Position numbers and translations under genes: made by a program. A DNA stretch of 63,557 bases from an uncultured Lachnospiraceae bacterium (lineage in GTDB: Bacteria > Bacillota > Clostridia > Lachnospirales > Lachnospiraceae). Below, in pieces: positions 10,512 through 21,237 of the stretch (position 1 is its first letter; every line of letters starts with the position of its first letter). The notes beneath the pieces were generated by a model, which saw only the letters and a list, made by a program, of their open reading frames with translations, was not told the DNA's origin and did no database searches. The stretch spans positions 1-63,557 of the forward strand of contig CAMWPB010000019.1 of the NCBI GenBank assembly GCA_947176065.1. Reading direction: 5' to 3'.

Positions 10512-11033
10512 ATGGCACAAAATCCGATCGTAACTTTTACCATGGCAAACGGCGACGTCATCAAGGCAGAACTGTATCCTGAAATTGCGCCGGTTTCCGT
10601 CAACAACTTTATCAGCCTGATTAAGAAAAATTTTTATGACGGCCTGATTTTCCACAGAGTCATCAAAGGCTTTATGATTCAGGGCGGTGACCCTGAGGGC
10701 ACAGGCATGGGCGGCCCCGGCTACTCCATCAAAGGGGAATTTAAGCAGAACGGCTTTGAAAACGACTTAAAGCATACCGAAGGCGTTCTCTCCATGGCAA
10801 GAAGCATGCAGCCCGACTCCGCAGGCAGCCAGTTCTTCATCATGCACAAGACAAGCCCTCACTTGGACGGCGCTTACGCGGCGTTTGGAAAAGTGATCGA
10901 AGGGTTGGAAAACGTGGACAAAATTGCCGGGACAGCGACCGATTATGATGACAGGCCGTTGGAAGACCAGGTAATGCAGACGGTTACCGTCGATACGTTT
11001 GGTGTGGATTATCCGGAACCGGAAAAGCTGTAA
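10512..11033 (+). CDS. Peptidyl-prolyl cis-trans isomerase, cyclophilin type
   Basis: Speeds proline isomerisation during protein folding; 173 residues and no signal peptide, so cytoplasmic. The start ATG 10512 follows AGGAAAGGA. Cyclophilin landmarks are present: FHRVIKGFMIQGGDPEGTGM (catalytic Arg in FHRV), a GSQFFIMHKTSPHLDG stretch, and YAAFGKVIEGLENVDKI. This is the usual length for the small bacterial form. It is a single-gene unit with its own promoter and a downstream hairpin. Confidence 0.95.
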   Translation: MAQNPIVTFTMANGDVIKAELYPEIAPVSVNNFISLIKKNFYDGLIFHRVIKGFMIQGGDPEGTGMGGPGYSIKGEFKQNGFENDLKHTEGVLSMARSMQPDSAGSQFFIMHKTSPHLDGAYAAFGKVIEGLENVDKIAGTATDYDDRPLEDQVMQTVTVDTFGVDYPEPEKL

Positions 11034-11092
11034 GCGCATCCGCATTCTCCTTGAATGGTTTACACTGTCGCAATTTCCCATAGAATGAGACG

Positions 11093-11128
11093 GAGGCATC
11101 CTGCGAAGGCTGCCTCTTTCTATTTCTC
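11093..11128 (+). terminator. Terminator of the cyclophilin gene
   Basis: Stem GAGGCA/TGCCTC (11093-11098 and 11111-11116), extended inward by CCT/AGG around a GCGA loop, followed by a pyrimidine tract TTTCTATTTCTC. It lies between two convergent genes. Confidence 0.55.
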
Positions 11129-11876
11129 AAAAAGCTTTACAGTAATAATTAAAATACTGCTCCCGCAGCCCCTTGTATGCGCCTCGCGGCGGATAGATCT
11201 TTTTGCCCCCTGTCAGACAGATCTCCTGCGAGCTCAGACTGTCAATATGCTCCAGATTTACGATAAAAGCCGCTCCGATCCGCACAAATTTGCAATAAGG
11301 AGAAAGCAGTTCGTTAAGCTCCGACATGGTCATGCGCTGTCGGCATTCCTCATCATCCGTCAGATACAGGCACTGTGTTTTCCCCTGTGCCTCGCAGTAT
11401 ACAATATCGTTTACCGCCACCTTTACAATCCTGCCCTCCACTTTGAGTAACAGGCAGCTTTTCTGCTCTTCCTCTTCCTTCTCCACAAACCTGTCAAGCG
11501 CATAAAACAGCCGTTCCCGCGTAACAGGTTTTAAGAGGTACTGTGACGCGTCCACATCAAAAGCGTCCAGCGCATACTCTTTGGATGTGGTGAGAAAAAA
11601 CAGCTTCGCCCGGCTTCCCATATCCCGCAGCCTTTTTGCCGCCTCCATTCCACAGGATGCCAGTTCTCCCTCTTTCCCCGGCATAAAGATATCCATAATA
11701 ACCAGATCCGGCGCATAAGTTTTGTCCCCGATCCGATACAACAGATCTTCTACATTCTCAAAACGCTCAACCACAAAATGCACGCCGCTGTGTTCCCGCC
11801 CATACGCAGTCAATATTTTTTCTGTTTTCTTAAGCTCCGCCTTCTCGTCGTCGCAAATCGCTGTCAGATAAGTCAT
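11127..11876 (-). CDS. LytTR-type response regulator (AgrA/VirR class)
   Basis: A two-component DNA-binding regulator of 249 residues. The receiver domain (1-120) has the acidic pair in ICDDE, the phospho-acceptor Asp62 (VIMDIFMP) and Lys116 (YLLKPVT). The LytTR DNA-binding domain covers about residues 140-245 (DIVYCEAQGKTQCLYL, KFVRIGAAFIVNLEHIDSL). It overlaps the upstream kinase gene by 4 bp (ATGA), so the two are cotranslated. No agrB or agrD lies beside this pair. The stimulus and targets are unknown. Confidence 0.93.
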   Translation of the reverse strand: MTYLTAICDDEKAELKKTEKILTAYGREHSGVHFVVERFENVEDLLYRIGDKTYAPDLVIMDIFMPGKEGELASCGMEAAKRLRDMGSRAKLFFLTTSKEYALDAFDVDASQYLLKPVTRERLFYALDRFVEKEEEEQKSCLLLKVEGRIVKVAVNDIVYCEAQGKTQCLYLTDDEECRQRMTMSELNELLSPYCKFVRIGAAFIVNLEHIDSLSSQEICLTGGKKIYPPRGAYKGLREQYFNYYCKAF

Positions 11877-13213
11877 TGTTCCTCCGCCGCAAGCTGCTTA
11901 TTTTCCGGGTTCATATTCATGATCAGCCTGAATACAAATACACCGTTATCGTTTTTAAAATCGTATTCTCCGCCGTACTTTTCCGCTGTCCTGATGATAC
12001 TGGAAACCCCGACGCCTCCCGTAAATTCGCTTTTCGGTTTCCCGTCTTTCAATACCATTTCTTTTCTACAGGTGTTGCTGCAGGATATAATCAGCTTATT
12101 TTTTCTCTTTTTGAGCATCAGGTTAATAAAGCACTCCTGCTCTTTTGCGTATCTTTTTACTTCCATGCATGCATAAATTGCATTTTCGTAAGCATTGGCA
12201 AGAATCGCCACCAGATCAATACCCGGCATTTCCAGATTCTTTCCAAGCTCCACATCCAGCGTAACCTTTATCTGTTCCCGCTCCGCCTTGCGTGTGTAGG
12301 CGGACAGCATATTGTTGACCACCGCATTGGCGCATATCACTTTCGGTATTCCCTGATCCGTTTCCCGGTCATATTCCTGCAGATACTGCAAAAGCTCCTC
12401 CGTCTGTCCTCTGCGTGCGCACTCGGCAAGCACAGCGTTGTGATGCCTGATATCATGCCTGAGCCGTCTGCCGGACTCTACAGATTCTTCCAGAATCTCT
12501 ATCTGCCGTTCCAGGAGCCTGTAGTTCATCTGTATTAACTGGTTTTCCCTCTCAAATTCTTTTTCTCTCCCGACATGCAGATAAAAACGAAAAACGAGAA
12601 GCTGCAGGGTTCCCGTCAGGAAAAAATTCATCAGAATCTGATAGATTCTCTGGGGCGTCATTTCCTTGTTCAGGTGCGGGTTCAGTATATAGCCGATTCC
12701 AAGCAGAATACAGAGAATCATCACCACAACACTGAACTTGTCGGCCTCGCTCTCCACATAATCTCCAAAGCTCTTTACCGATTTCCCGACAAACTTATTA
12801 AGCAGAAAAGCAATCAGTCCGATCAGCAGGATGCGTACGATAATATCCACCCATACATTGCGGTTAAAGAACAGGATGGAAACCTCCAGCGCGCCAACCA
12901 GAAAAACGGCAATAAAATAGAAGACCAGAGCCAGCTTGTAGAAAATTACATAAATGGAGTCTCTGCTCATAAAAATGGCAAAAACGGCAAAGCAGACATA
13001 CATGGAAAACGCCACCATACGCGTACAGCTTTCCCAATCCACCACATACCAGATACATGCCAACAAAATCAGCACCAGAGAAAAACAACTGTAACAGACG
13101 ATCGTCTTTTTTCTGCCAAACCTTGACTTTGCCAACTGGGAAAACAGTAAAATCGTCCCTGCCAGACTGATCGCAAAACGAATAAATGCTATGTATACGG
13201 AGCCTCCCAGCAT
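11873..13213 (-). CDS. GHKL sensor histidine kinase (AgrC-like)
   Basis: The membrane partner of the LytTR regulator, 446 residues. About six hydrophobic segments span residues 1-215. They are followed by a helical region with the phospho-acceptor His in RRLRHDIRHHNAVLAE and a GHKL ATPase domain (AILANAYENAIYAC as the N-box, FTGGVGVSSIIRTAEKYGG as the G-box). The start ATG 13213 follows GAGG. The domain plan resembles AgrC, which senses cyclic peptides, but without a nearby peptide gene the ligand is open. Confidence 0.92.
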   Translation of the reverse strand: MLGGSVYIAFIRFAISLAGTILLFSQLAKSRFGRKKTIVCYSCFSLVLILLACIWYVVDWESCTRMVAFSMYVCFAVFAIFMSRDSIYVIFYKLALVFYFIAVFLVGALEVSILFFNRNVWVDIIVRILLIGLIAFLLNKFVGKSVKSFGDYVESEADKFSVVVMILCILLGIGYILNPHLNKEMTPQRIYQILMNFFLTGTLQLLVFRFYLHVGREKEFERENQLIQMNYRLLERQIEILEESVESGRRLRHDIRHHNAVLAECARRGQTEELLQYLQEYDRETDQGIPKVICANAVVNNMLSAYTRKAEREQIKVTLDVELGKNLEMPGIDLVAILANAYENAIYACMEVKRYAKEQECFINLMLKKRKNKLIISCSNTCRKEMVLKDGKPKSEFTGGVGVSSIIRTAEKYGGEYDFKNDNGVFVFRLIMNMNPENKQLAAEEQ

Positions 13214-13442
13214 CTCAATTCCTCTTTTCCTGCCCGACCTGTTTTTAACAGTTTTTCAACTTTGATAGCACTATTCTACAATATTTTTTTATTTTAAAAA
13301 GTGTCCGAAAAGGATTGTTACCTGACGTTTATTTTCATACTCATTTTTGGAATGAAAAAGACTATCGGGGGTATATTTTTATGCTATACTAGATAAAAAT
13401 AATCACTTTGTAACCGGGAATTTTTCTGTATGGGAGATAACT
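13214..13442. other. Divergent intergenic region between two two-component systems
   Basis: AT-rich 229-bp gap between divergent genes. On the plus strand TGCTATACT near 13382-13390 gives an extended -10 for the OmpR-type gene, without a clear -35 box. On the minus strand TTGTAGAAT is a weak -10 candidate for the AgrC-like gene. No other structure seen. Confidence 0.35.
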
Positions 13443-14126
13443 ATGTACAATATTCTGGTGGTGGATGACGACCCAATGATATTGGAAGATAATAAGACGT
13501 ATTTCAGCGCAATGGGATATGCGGTTGTCTGTGCAGATACTGCCGAAGCAGCCGAAAAAATCATTTTATCCAACGCCCTCGACTGCGTCATTCTGGATGT
13601 TGATCTGCCTGATATGAGCGGCTTCGCACTATGCGAAAAAATACGTTCAAAGACCGGTCTTCCCATTGTATTTCTTTCCGGCTATACCGAAGAAGAAAAC
13701 AGAATCCACGGATTGGCGATCGGCGGAGACGATTATGTATGCAAGCCTTACAGCTTAAAGGAACTGGAACTCCGGGTGCAGGCGCGCATCCGTTCCGGCA
13801 GGGCCGCCAAACCGCCGCAAACGCTCACTTACGGTCTGCTCTCCATCTGTCCTTCCTCCTGCAGCGCAAGTTACGGGGCATACTCCGTGGATTTTTCTTC
13901 CTATGAATTTGACGTGCTCTATTTCCTTGCCAGGCATCCCAATGAAATTTTTACGCCGGAGCAGATTTATGATTCGGTGTGGAAAGCGCCGATCAACAAA
14001 GGGCAGAAATCCCTGCAGGTTATTATGGGACGCGTCCGAAAAAAACTTTATGATATCTGCCCCGGCCACGATTATATACAGACCAAGCGTTACAAAGGTT
14101 ATCTGTTTGTCCCTGACCGGGAGTGA
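13443..14126 (+). CDS. OmpR/PhoB-family response regulator
   Basis: A 227-residue two-component regulator. Receiver domain residues 1-120: acidic cluster VVDDDP, phospho-acceptor Asp52 (VILDVDLPD), Thr/Ser switch in VFLSGYT and Lys101 (DDYVCKPYS). The winged-helix DNA-binding domain fills the rest (SSYEFDVLYFLARHPNEIFT and VIMGRVRKKLY). The start follows GGGAGA. Its probable partner is the plus-strand histidine kinase at 16141. Between them lies a minus-strand surface-protein gene whose 3' end overlaps this gene by 28 bp. Confidence 0.93.
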   Translation: MYNILVVDDDPMILEDNKTYFSAMGYAVVCADTAEAAEKIILSNALDCVILDVDLPDMSGFALCEKIRSKTGLPIVFLSGYTEEENRIHGLAIGGDDYVCKPYSLKELELRVQARIRSGRAAKPPQTLTYGLLSICPSSCSASYGAYSVDFSSYEFDVLYFLARHPNEIFTPEQIYDSVWKAPINKGQKSLQVIMGRVRKKLYDICPGHDYIQTKRYKGYLFVPDRE

Positions 14127-16093
14127 GCATAGAAGCCCGCTATCCCGGCCGCAGCCGAAAACAGGACAAATACGGCTGCGGCAGCCATATAATTGACCCG
14201 GCGGTTGTCAGGTCGAAACGTTCGTTCCTCTGTCCGGGAAAGGTCGGCGCCGTTTTCCCTGTAATCGTCATCTGATTCTGCGTACAATAAGGGATTATGA
14301 TCGGCATCCTCCGCATATAACTGCTGATCCGCGCTTCCGTTCGAAGAGTCCGCATACAGCGCCTGCTGCGCACTTTCATTTGCGGACTCCGCACACGACG
14401 CCTGTTCTGCACTCCCATTTGCGTTCTCCGTATACGGCGCCTGCTCTGCAGTCCCGTCCAGGGGCTTCGCATCTTCATTCGGAAGCTCTGTATCTTTATT
14501 TAAGGACTCTGTCCCGAACGGCTGCCCGGCATCGTTGTTGAAAGCGTCGGCATTATTTTTATCCTTTCCCGTCCGGCTTTTGCCTGTCGGACTCCCCGAG
14601 CCGCCATTGTCCGAACCGGCATCGCCGTCCGCTTTTGTGTCAGGTTCTTCCTCCGAAGATACATCGCCGTCACCCTGCTCCGGCTCATCCGGCGGATTTA
14701 TAATGGCAGTGCCGCCGCCCCGGCTGCCGCCAATGTCCTCCTCATTGTCTAAATCGTCCGCCTCATAGCGGAGCACATTGGAAAAATATTCCTCTCCGTT
14801 ATGATCACACTGCAGCCGGATATATATGTCGGAAGAGGTCTCCGCGTCACTCTGTTCACGCTTACAGGCAATATAGAAGCCCGTGTTAACACTTGTTGCG
14901 CGTTGTTCCTCGTACAGCACCCAGTTTTCACCGTCAAAGGAATACTCCGCCATTACCGTAAACGGCAGATCCTCCTCCCGCACCGTGAACCCGCCAAGGA
15001 ACGTGTACAGACATCCTCTTGCCGTTGCCTGCACATCCGTGAAGGTCAGCGGATAGTCATTATAAACTACCGTACACACCGCCGGTTCTGCGGAAGCCGC
15101 ATGCAGGAAAGAGCCCTGCAGCCTGAAGCGCCGCCTTTCCGTCTGCTGCTTGTCGGTTCCTTCCAGCTCCCATAAGACGGGGATCTTCTCATCATGACTG
15201 AGCCGTCCCTGCCGGTTGACCGTACAGCTCATTTGCGTCGGAAGCGCATCGTTTACCGTCTGTCCTTTTTCCACAACGACGCAAACAGAGTCCCTAAAAT
15301 ACATCACGAACGGCTTGTCCGCATAGTGAACATCCCCGGATATCCGACAGTCAGAAACGACCAGTCCGGCGCCCTCCTCCTGCCACAGGGCACACCCACC
15401 GCTCTCCACTGTAATGCCCTGCATGGAAAGCTGCCCCTTTTCCGCCACATAGAAGACAGCTCTGCCATCCGGCTGTCCCGAAAAGGCGAGATGACTGTCG
15501 CTCGTAAGCTCAACCGCTCCGGCTACAGTGATGGTATATTCACCTGTATCGACAAAAAGAGAAGGCATGTCCGCCCCGTAAGGATAAAAGCTGTAGTCCC
15601 CGTCCAAAACCACATGGTCCGTCAGTTTTACCATACCGCCGGTATTCTTGTGTGACTCCAGCCACGCTATCAGCGCCGGGCCGGTGGATATACTTTCTTG
15701 CGGTTCCGACAGGACAGCGGCCCCTTTTGTCATTGGCTCTGCTTCGGCGTCAGCCGCCGGTTCTTCATCCGGCTCTGTTTCCGTGCCAGCCGCCGGTTCT
15801 TCGCCTGACTCCGACTCCGTATCAGCCGCCGGCTCTTCGTCCGGCTCCGCTTTCGGATCAGCCGTCGCCTTTTCGCCCTGCTCTGTTTCCGTGTCAGCCG
15901 CCGCCTCTTCGTCCGGCTCCGCTTTCGGATCAACCGACGACTTTTCGTTTGGTTCTGTTTCCGCTTTCAGGCCGGCTGCGGACTCCTCATTCGGCTCCGC
16001 CGCCATTGCAACAGAGAGATCAACCCTGTAAAATGAAAATGCCGTTGTAACAATCAGTATCAGTGCCAATAGAAATATACGCTTATTTTTCAT
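14099..16093 (-). CDS. Repeat-rich secreted surface protein with C-terminal membrane anchor
   Basis: A 664-residue exported protein of unknown function. The start ATG 16093 has AAAGGA nine bases before it. Residues 1-33 are a signal peptide (KNKRIFLLALILIVTTAFSF). Residues about 35-125 are acidic repeats built on KAEPDEEPAADTE. A central region of about 320 residues has beta-rich, pectin-lyase-like character (TITVAGAVELTSDSHLAFSG, ISGDVHYADKPFVMYF). Then comes a long Asp/Asn/Ser-rich stalk with repeats of the NGSAEQA type and one C-terminal membrane segment (AAAAVFVLFSAAAGIAGFYA) with a basic tail. No LPXTG motif. It is encoded head to head with the 7TM kinase (47 bp apart) and tail to tail with the response regulator, suggesting control by that pair. 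Confidence 0.8.
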   Translation of the reverse strand: MKNKRIFLLALILIVTTAFSFYRVDLSVAMAAEPNEESAAGLKAETEPNEKSSVDPKAEPDEEAAADTETEQGEKATADPKAEPDEEPAADTESESGEEPAAGTETEPDEEPAADAEAEPMTKGAAVLSEPQESISTGPALIAWLESHKNTGGMVKLTDHVVLDGDYSFYPYGADMPSLFVDTGEYTITVAGAVELTSDSHLAFSGQPDGRAVFYVAEKGQLSMQGITVESGGCALWQEEGAGLVVSDCRISGDVHYADKPFVMYFRDSVCVVVEKGQTVNDALPTQMSCTVNRQGRLSHDEKIPVLWELEGTDKQQTERRRFRLQGSFLHAASAEPAVCTVVYNDYPLTFTDVQATARGCLYTFLGGFTVREEDLPFTVMAEYSFDGENWVLYEEQRATSVNTGFYIACKREQSDAETSSDIYIRLQCDHNGEEYFSNVLRYEADDLDNEEDIGGSRGGGTAIINPPDEPEQGDGDVSSEEEPDTKADGDAGSDNGGSGSPTGKSRTGKDKNNADAFNNDAGQPFGTESLNKDTELPNEDAKPLDGTAEQAPYTENANGSAEQASCAESANESAQQALYADSSNGSADQQLYAEDADHNPLLYAESDDDYRENGADLSRTEERTFRPDNRRVNYMAAAAVFVLFSAAAGIAGFYAHSRSGTNR
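15735..15995 (-). repeat. Degenerate coding repeats in the surface protein
   Basis: About four to five imperfect units of 48-60 bp encode acidic blocks such as KAEPDEEAAADTETEQGEK. Copies differ by many substitutions, so they are old protein repeats rather than recent DNA slippage. Confidence 0.7.
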
Positions 16094-16140
16094 ATTAAAT
16101 ATTCCTTTTATCATTTGTCCCGGAAGGAGCAGCCATTAAC

Positions 16141-18144
16141 ATGAAACAGACTCTGCTTACAAAATCTGCGTTTCAGACAATGCTGGTAATCACAGGCACC
16201 ATCGTTTTATGCCTGCTCGGGTTGTCTGCAGTTACCCAATATGATAATAAATATATAACAAAGGCGGCTTCCGCACAAGGCCATCTTTATGTTATTCCAG
16301 AAAAAGGCTATTGTTCTCTTGTTGACGGCTGGGAATTCTATCCCGATTCCCTGCTCTTTCCGAACGATTTCTCTTCGGAACCCCTGCCTTATTACAGCAC
16401 GTGGGCAGGCGAATATCCAAATATGGCCTTGTTCCACGAAGATCATAACCCATACGGGGCTGCAACATGGCGGCTGCGCCTACAGGGAAGCGGCAATGTC
16501 CTGCTCTACCTGCAGGAACCGCTCTGCGCCGCCAAAGTCTATGTAAACGGACACTGTCTGGGTGAAACCGGCAGCGTAGCTTCCGACAGCTACGCCCCGC
16601 TGATCAAAGACAGCGTTTATTCCTTTTCACTTGACGATGATACGGAACTGATTATCCAGACAGCCAATTATTCCCACTACTACGGAGGGCTCTGGTATCC
16701 GCCTGTCATCGGAGATGCAGACAGCGTAACCCGCCTTATCGCCTCCCGTATGCTCATTTACGGGCTGCTGTTTTTTTCCCCGCTCACCCTCTCCCTATTT
16801 TGCATCGCTCTCTGGGAACGCCGGGAAAGCGGCGGACGGACTGCCACATTCTACTTCGGCATGTTGAGCCTGTCCTTCGCCCTGCGGATCTGTTATCCTT
16901 TCTTGAGACTGATCGGCGTACCGTTCGTACGCGCGCTGTATGCCATAGAGGATGTGGCCGCTGTCGCCGGTATTTATTTTTCCATGCGGATCGCCCTCCT
17001 TTTGTTTTTACCGGAGGGTTGTACACGACTGAAAAAGGCGCTCCGTCTTGTCTCCTTAGGCGCCTGCGGCGTTGTTATCATTGCCCCTTTATTTATATTC
17101 CCCGTGGCTCCCGGTCTGGTGCTGTGGTATGGCTCTCTCGTTTCATGGTACAAAGCGGTCATGGCTTTCCTGCTGATCAGTCTGAGCGTCTATGGCGGTT
17201 TTATGGGACTGCTTCATATCAAAATCATACTTGCCGCCGCGATTATAAACGGCATCTGCCTGATTTACAGTGTCCTGTCAATCGGATACTATGAGCCGTT
17301 TGTGGGCGCTTACGCAGAAGAATATGGAGCTTTTTGTATGGTGGCTGCCTTCGGCTTCCTGATGGTACAGCGCAGCAGGAAAATGACCGCTGAAAACAGA
17401 CAGCTTAATCTGCATCTGCAGGAGGAGGTTACGGAAAAGACAGAACATCTGCGCAGACTCCTCACAGAAAGAGGGCAGTTGATCGCCGAGCTTGGACATG
17501 ATATGAAGTCTCCTCTGACCTCCCTCTCAAACATGGCGCAGATTATACGTCTGAACGATATCATGCTGGACGAGAATACGCACAGGCGGATACAGCACAT
17601 TGAGGAACAGTGTAATATTTTATCCGACCGTCTGAAATCCATTCAGGAGATCGCCGCACAGACAAGTGCCCCTGTCAAAATGGAGCTGCTGTCATTAAAC
17701 GGCTTTCTGTCGGACTTTTATCACAACTGCCGTCCGATTATCGAACTTTACGGGCCGAATTTCCTTGAAAATATCTCCCCGCAGCCCTGCCATATTATGG
17801 CAAACCGGGAGCAGCTTTTCCGTGCCCTGGAAAATATCTTATACAATGCCGCCGACTTTACGCCGCCGGACGGTCAGATAACGCTAACCCTTACGGCGGA
17901 TGCATCTTACGCCTATATTGCCATCTCTGATACCGGCTGCGGAATATCGGAAAAAGACCTGCCAAATATTTTCCACCGCTCCTATACTACCCGCAGCGAC
18001 AAGGGCGGCCAGGGCTTGGGACTCGCCATTACCCGCGCCATCGTTTTGGAACATGCCGGGCAGATAGACGTGGACTCTAAGGAAGGAGAGGGCACCACGT
18101 TTACAATCTGTATTCCGAGGGTGTCACCCCACACGCCTTTTTAA
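16141..18144 (+). CDS. 7TM-type sensor histidine kinase
   Basis: A 667-residue membrane kinase. After an N-terminal membrane segment (TMLVITGTIVLCLLGLSAV) an extracellular domain of about 190 residues resembles the 7TMR-DISM sugar-binding-like fold (WRLRLQGSGNVLLYLQEPL, VYVNGHCLGETG). Seven membrane helices follow (about residues 200-415). Then come a dimerisation helix with phospho-acceptor His453 (ELGHDMKSPLTSL) and an HATPase domain (ALENILYNAADF, DTGCGISEKDLPNIF, GGQGLGLAI). The start has AAGGAG ten bases upstream. It probably phosphorylates the OmpR-type regulator at 13443. Its 3' end overlaps the convergent AraC gene by 44 bp. Confidence 0.92.
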   Translation: MKQTLLTKSAFQTMLVITGTIVLCLLGLSAVTQYDNKYITKAASAQGHLYVIPEKGYCSLVDGWEFYPDSLLFPNDFSSEPLPYYSTWAGEYPNMALFHEDHNPYGAATWRLRLQGSGNVLLYLQEPLCAAKVYVNGHCLGETGSVASDSYAPLIKDSVYSFSLDDDTELIIQTANYSHYYGGLWYPPVIGDADSVTRLIASRMLIYGLLFFSPLTLSLFCIALWERRESGGRTATFYFGMLSLSFALRICYPFLRLIGVPFVRALYAIEDVAAVAGIYFSMRIALLLFLPEGCTRLKKALRLVSLGACGVVIIAPLFIFPVAPGLVLWYGSLVSWYKAVMAFLLISLSVYGGFMGLLHIKIILAAAIINGICLIYSVLSIGYYEPFVGAYAEEYGAFCMVAAFGFLMVQRSRKMTAENRQLNLHLQEEVTEKTEHLRRLLTERGQLIAELGHDMKSPLTSLSNMAQIIRLNDIMLDENTHRRIQHIEEQCNILSDRLKSIQEIAAQTSAPVKMELLSLNGFLSDFYHNCRPIIELYGPNFLENISPQPCHIMANREQLFRALENILYNAADFTPPDGQITLTLTADASYAYIAISDTGCGISEKDLPNIFHRSYTTRSDKGGQGLGLAITRAIVLEHAGQIDVDSKEGEGTTFTICIPRVSPHTPF

Positions 18145-18871
18145 AATAGCGGGTAAAATGCGGCAGACTGTCAAACCCCGCCTGTGCGGCCGCCTGCGCA
18201 ACCGGGAGCTTTTCCACCCGCAGCAGATATTTGGAACGCTCTATGCGGGCGTCCAACAGTTCGGATTTGGGCGAGCGGTTAAAAAACAGCCTGTAGTAAC
18301 TGTAAAACTGGCTCGTCCCCAGATTCGTCAGGGCCGCCATACTGTCTGCATCCCACTTCCTGTCGATGTGGGTCAGAATCTCGATCCGTGCTTTCTTAAA
18401 CTCCTCGAAAAGACCGGCCTGAATCCCGCTTCCCTCCGGGAATGTGTGAAGCTGTCTGGAAAAAAGAATAAACAACTGGTGCATCAGTTTATCAATCTGT
18501 TCCTGATAATAGTCCTGCTTTGTCACGCTCTCCACATAGATAGATTTGAAAAAAGTATTCATCGCGTCGGGATAGGGCGGATACACAATCTGATTGGCGG
18601 GAATGTCGTATGCCGTCAGGAAGCCGTCGTCATCACAGGTAAAGTGCACGAAGCTGTTTTTAAACTGTCTGACCGCCTCATAAATCTGCGGTTCTCCGGG
18701 TGTATACAAGAGATACGCCCCTTCCCTTGTCATGTGCGTTCTGCCGCCCATCTGTACTTTCATAGGCGTCATAAAATAGAGAAAGAGATAATCTCCGCTG
18801 CCCTCGGGGCGGTTGATGATATCGCAGTCCGGATTGAACCGGTTGTAGTCGCAGTAGCCTGTGTGAAACAT
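18101..18871 (-). CDS. AraC-family regulator of the arabinofuranosidase locus
   Basis: A 256-residue transcription factor. The start ATG 18871 follows AAAGGAG; longer frames reach upstream without a ribosome site. Residues 1-140 form an AraC-type cupin sensor (GDYLFLYFMTPMKVQMGGRT). The last 100 residues carry the two helix-turn-helix motifs (MAALTNLGTSQFYSYYRLFF and AAAQAGFDSLPHFTRYFKKA, ending GVTPSEYRL). It is divergent from the GH51 gene, so control of arabinofuranosidase expression by arabino-oligosaccharides is likely but inferred. Confidence 0.9.
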   Translation of the reverse strand: MFHTGYCDYNRFNPDCDIINRPEGSGDYLFLYFMTPMKVQMGGRTHMTREGAYLLYTPGEPQIYEAVRQFKNSFVHFTCDDDGFLTAYDIPANQIVYPPYPDAMNTFFKSIYVESVTKQDYYQEQIDKLMHQLFILFSRQLHTFPEGSGIQAGLFEEFKKARIEILTHIDRKWDADSMAALTNLGTSQFYSYYRLFFNRSPKSELLDARIERSKYLLRVEKLPVAQAAAQAGFDSLPHFTRYFKKACGVTPSEYRL

Positions 18872-20706
<1,835 letters not shown>

Positions 20707-20880
20707 CCAAACTGCATCCAATAATGCACCCCGTTCATAATTTATTCACATTTAATTTTAAAAAACTTCATTTTAGAATCATGATTTAGACATTTCTGCA
20801 ACGTATACTAAGACCATAAGATACAACACAGCAAGCTGATAGCAAAGTTAGCTGATTAATTTAAAACTTTTTCATAATAA

Positions 20881-20921
20881 ATGCCAAGTAGGGGTGACCT
20901 TACTTGGCATCCTCCCTTTTT
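20881..20921 (+). terminator. Terminator of abfA
   Basis: A perfect 10-bp stem ATGCCAAGTA/TACTTGGCAT with a 10-nt loop, followed by CCTCCCTTTTT. It lies 175 bp after the abfA stop codon; the stretch between them is AT-rich and shows nothing else. Confidence 0.75.
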
Positions 20922-21027
20922 CGGGGAAATTTCCCGTTAACCACAGCTTCTCCATACAGTTTGGCTCCGCCGTACACAAATACGCTTACGGCGCTTCTCC
21001 ACCGTTATCCATGTATACAATTCCCTC

Positions 21028-21056
21028 TTGTCATATATCTGGTCTTATGGTATACT
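21028..21056 (+). promoter_or_regulatory. Promoter of the AGCS symporter gene
   Basis: TTGTCA (21028-21033), 17-bp spacer, TATACT (21051-21056). Transcription would start near 21063 and give a leader of about 175 nt. Confidence 0.7.
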
Positions 21057-21115
21057 TGAATACCGTAAGCACCTTTCAGTTTTACAGCGGGAATAAGCTG
21101 CTCCTTAACTGTCGA

Positions 21116-21149
21116 CGTAGACATTTAGATCGGATGTCTACGCTTTTTT
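21116..21149 (+). terminator. Intrinsic terminator in the symporter leader (possible attenuator)
   Basis: A perfect 9-bp stem CGTAGACAT/ATGTCTACG (21116-21124, 21134-21142) followed by C and six T. It lies downstream of the predicted promoter and 88 bp before the start codon, so it would stop transcripts before the gene unless relieved. Upstream leader segments (CAGC/GCTG near 21085-21100) could form an alternative fold. It does not match any riboswitch class I know. Confidence 0.6.
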
Positions 21150-21237
21150 GCTTATGGATAAGAGACTGCGGCACAAGCAGCTTCTTATTGGATACGAAAG
21201 AAATGCATGTGTGTAAAAAGTGAGGAGGAAATGTATT

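Noticed and set aside
15735..15995. Regular repeats that might be a CRISPR array
   Set aside because: They are in frame, imperfect and encode acidic protein repeats; there are no unique spacers.
21063..21237. Glycine riboswitch or T-box in front of the symporter
   Set aside because: The conserved landmarks of both classes are absent; only a promoter and terminator hairpin are supported.
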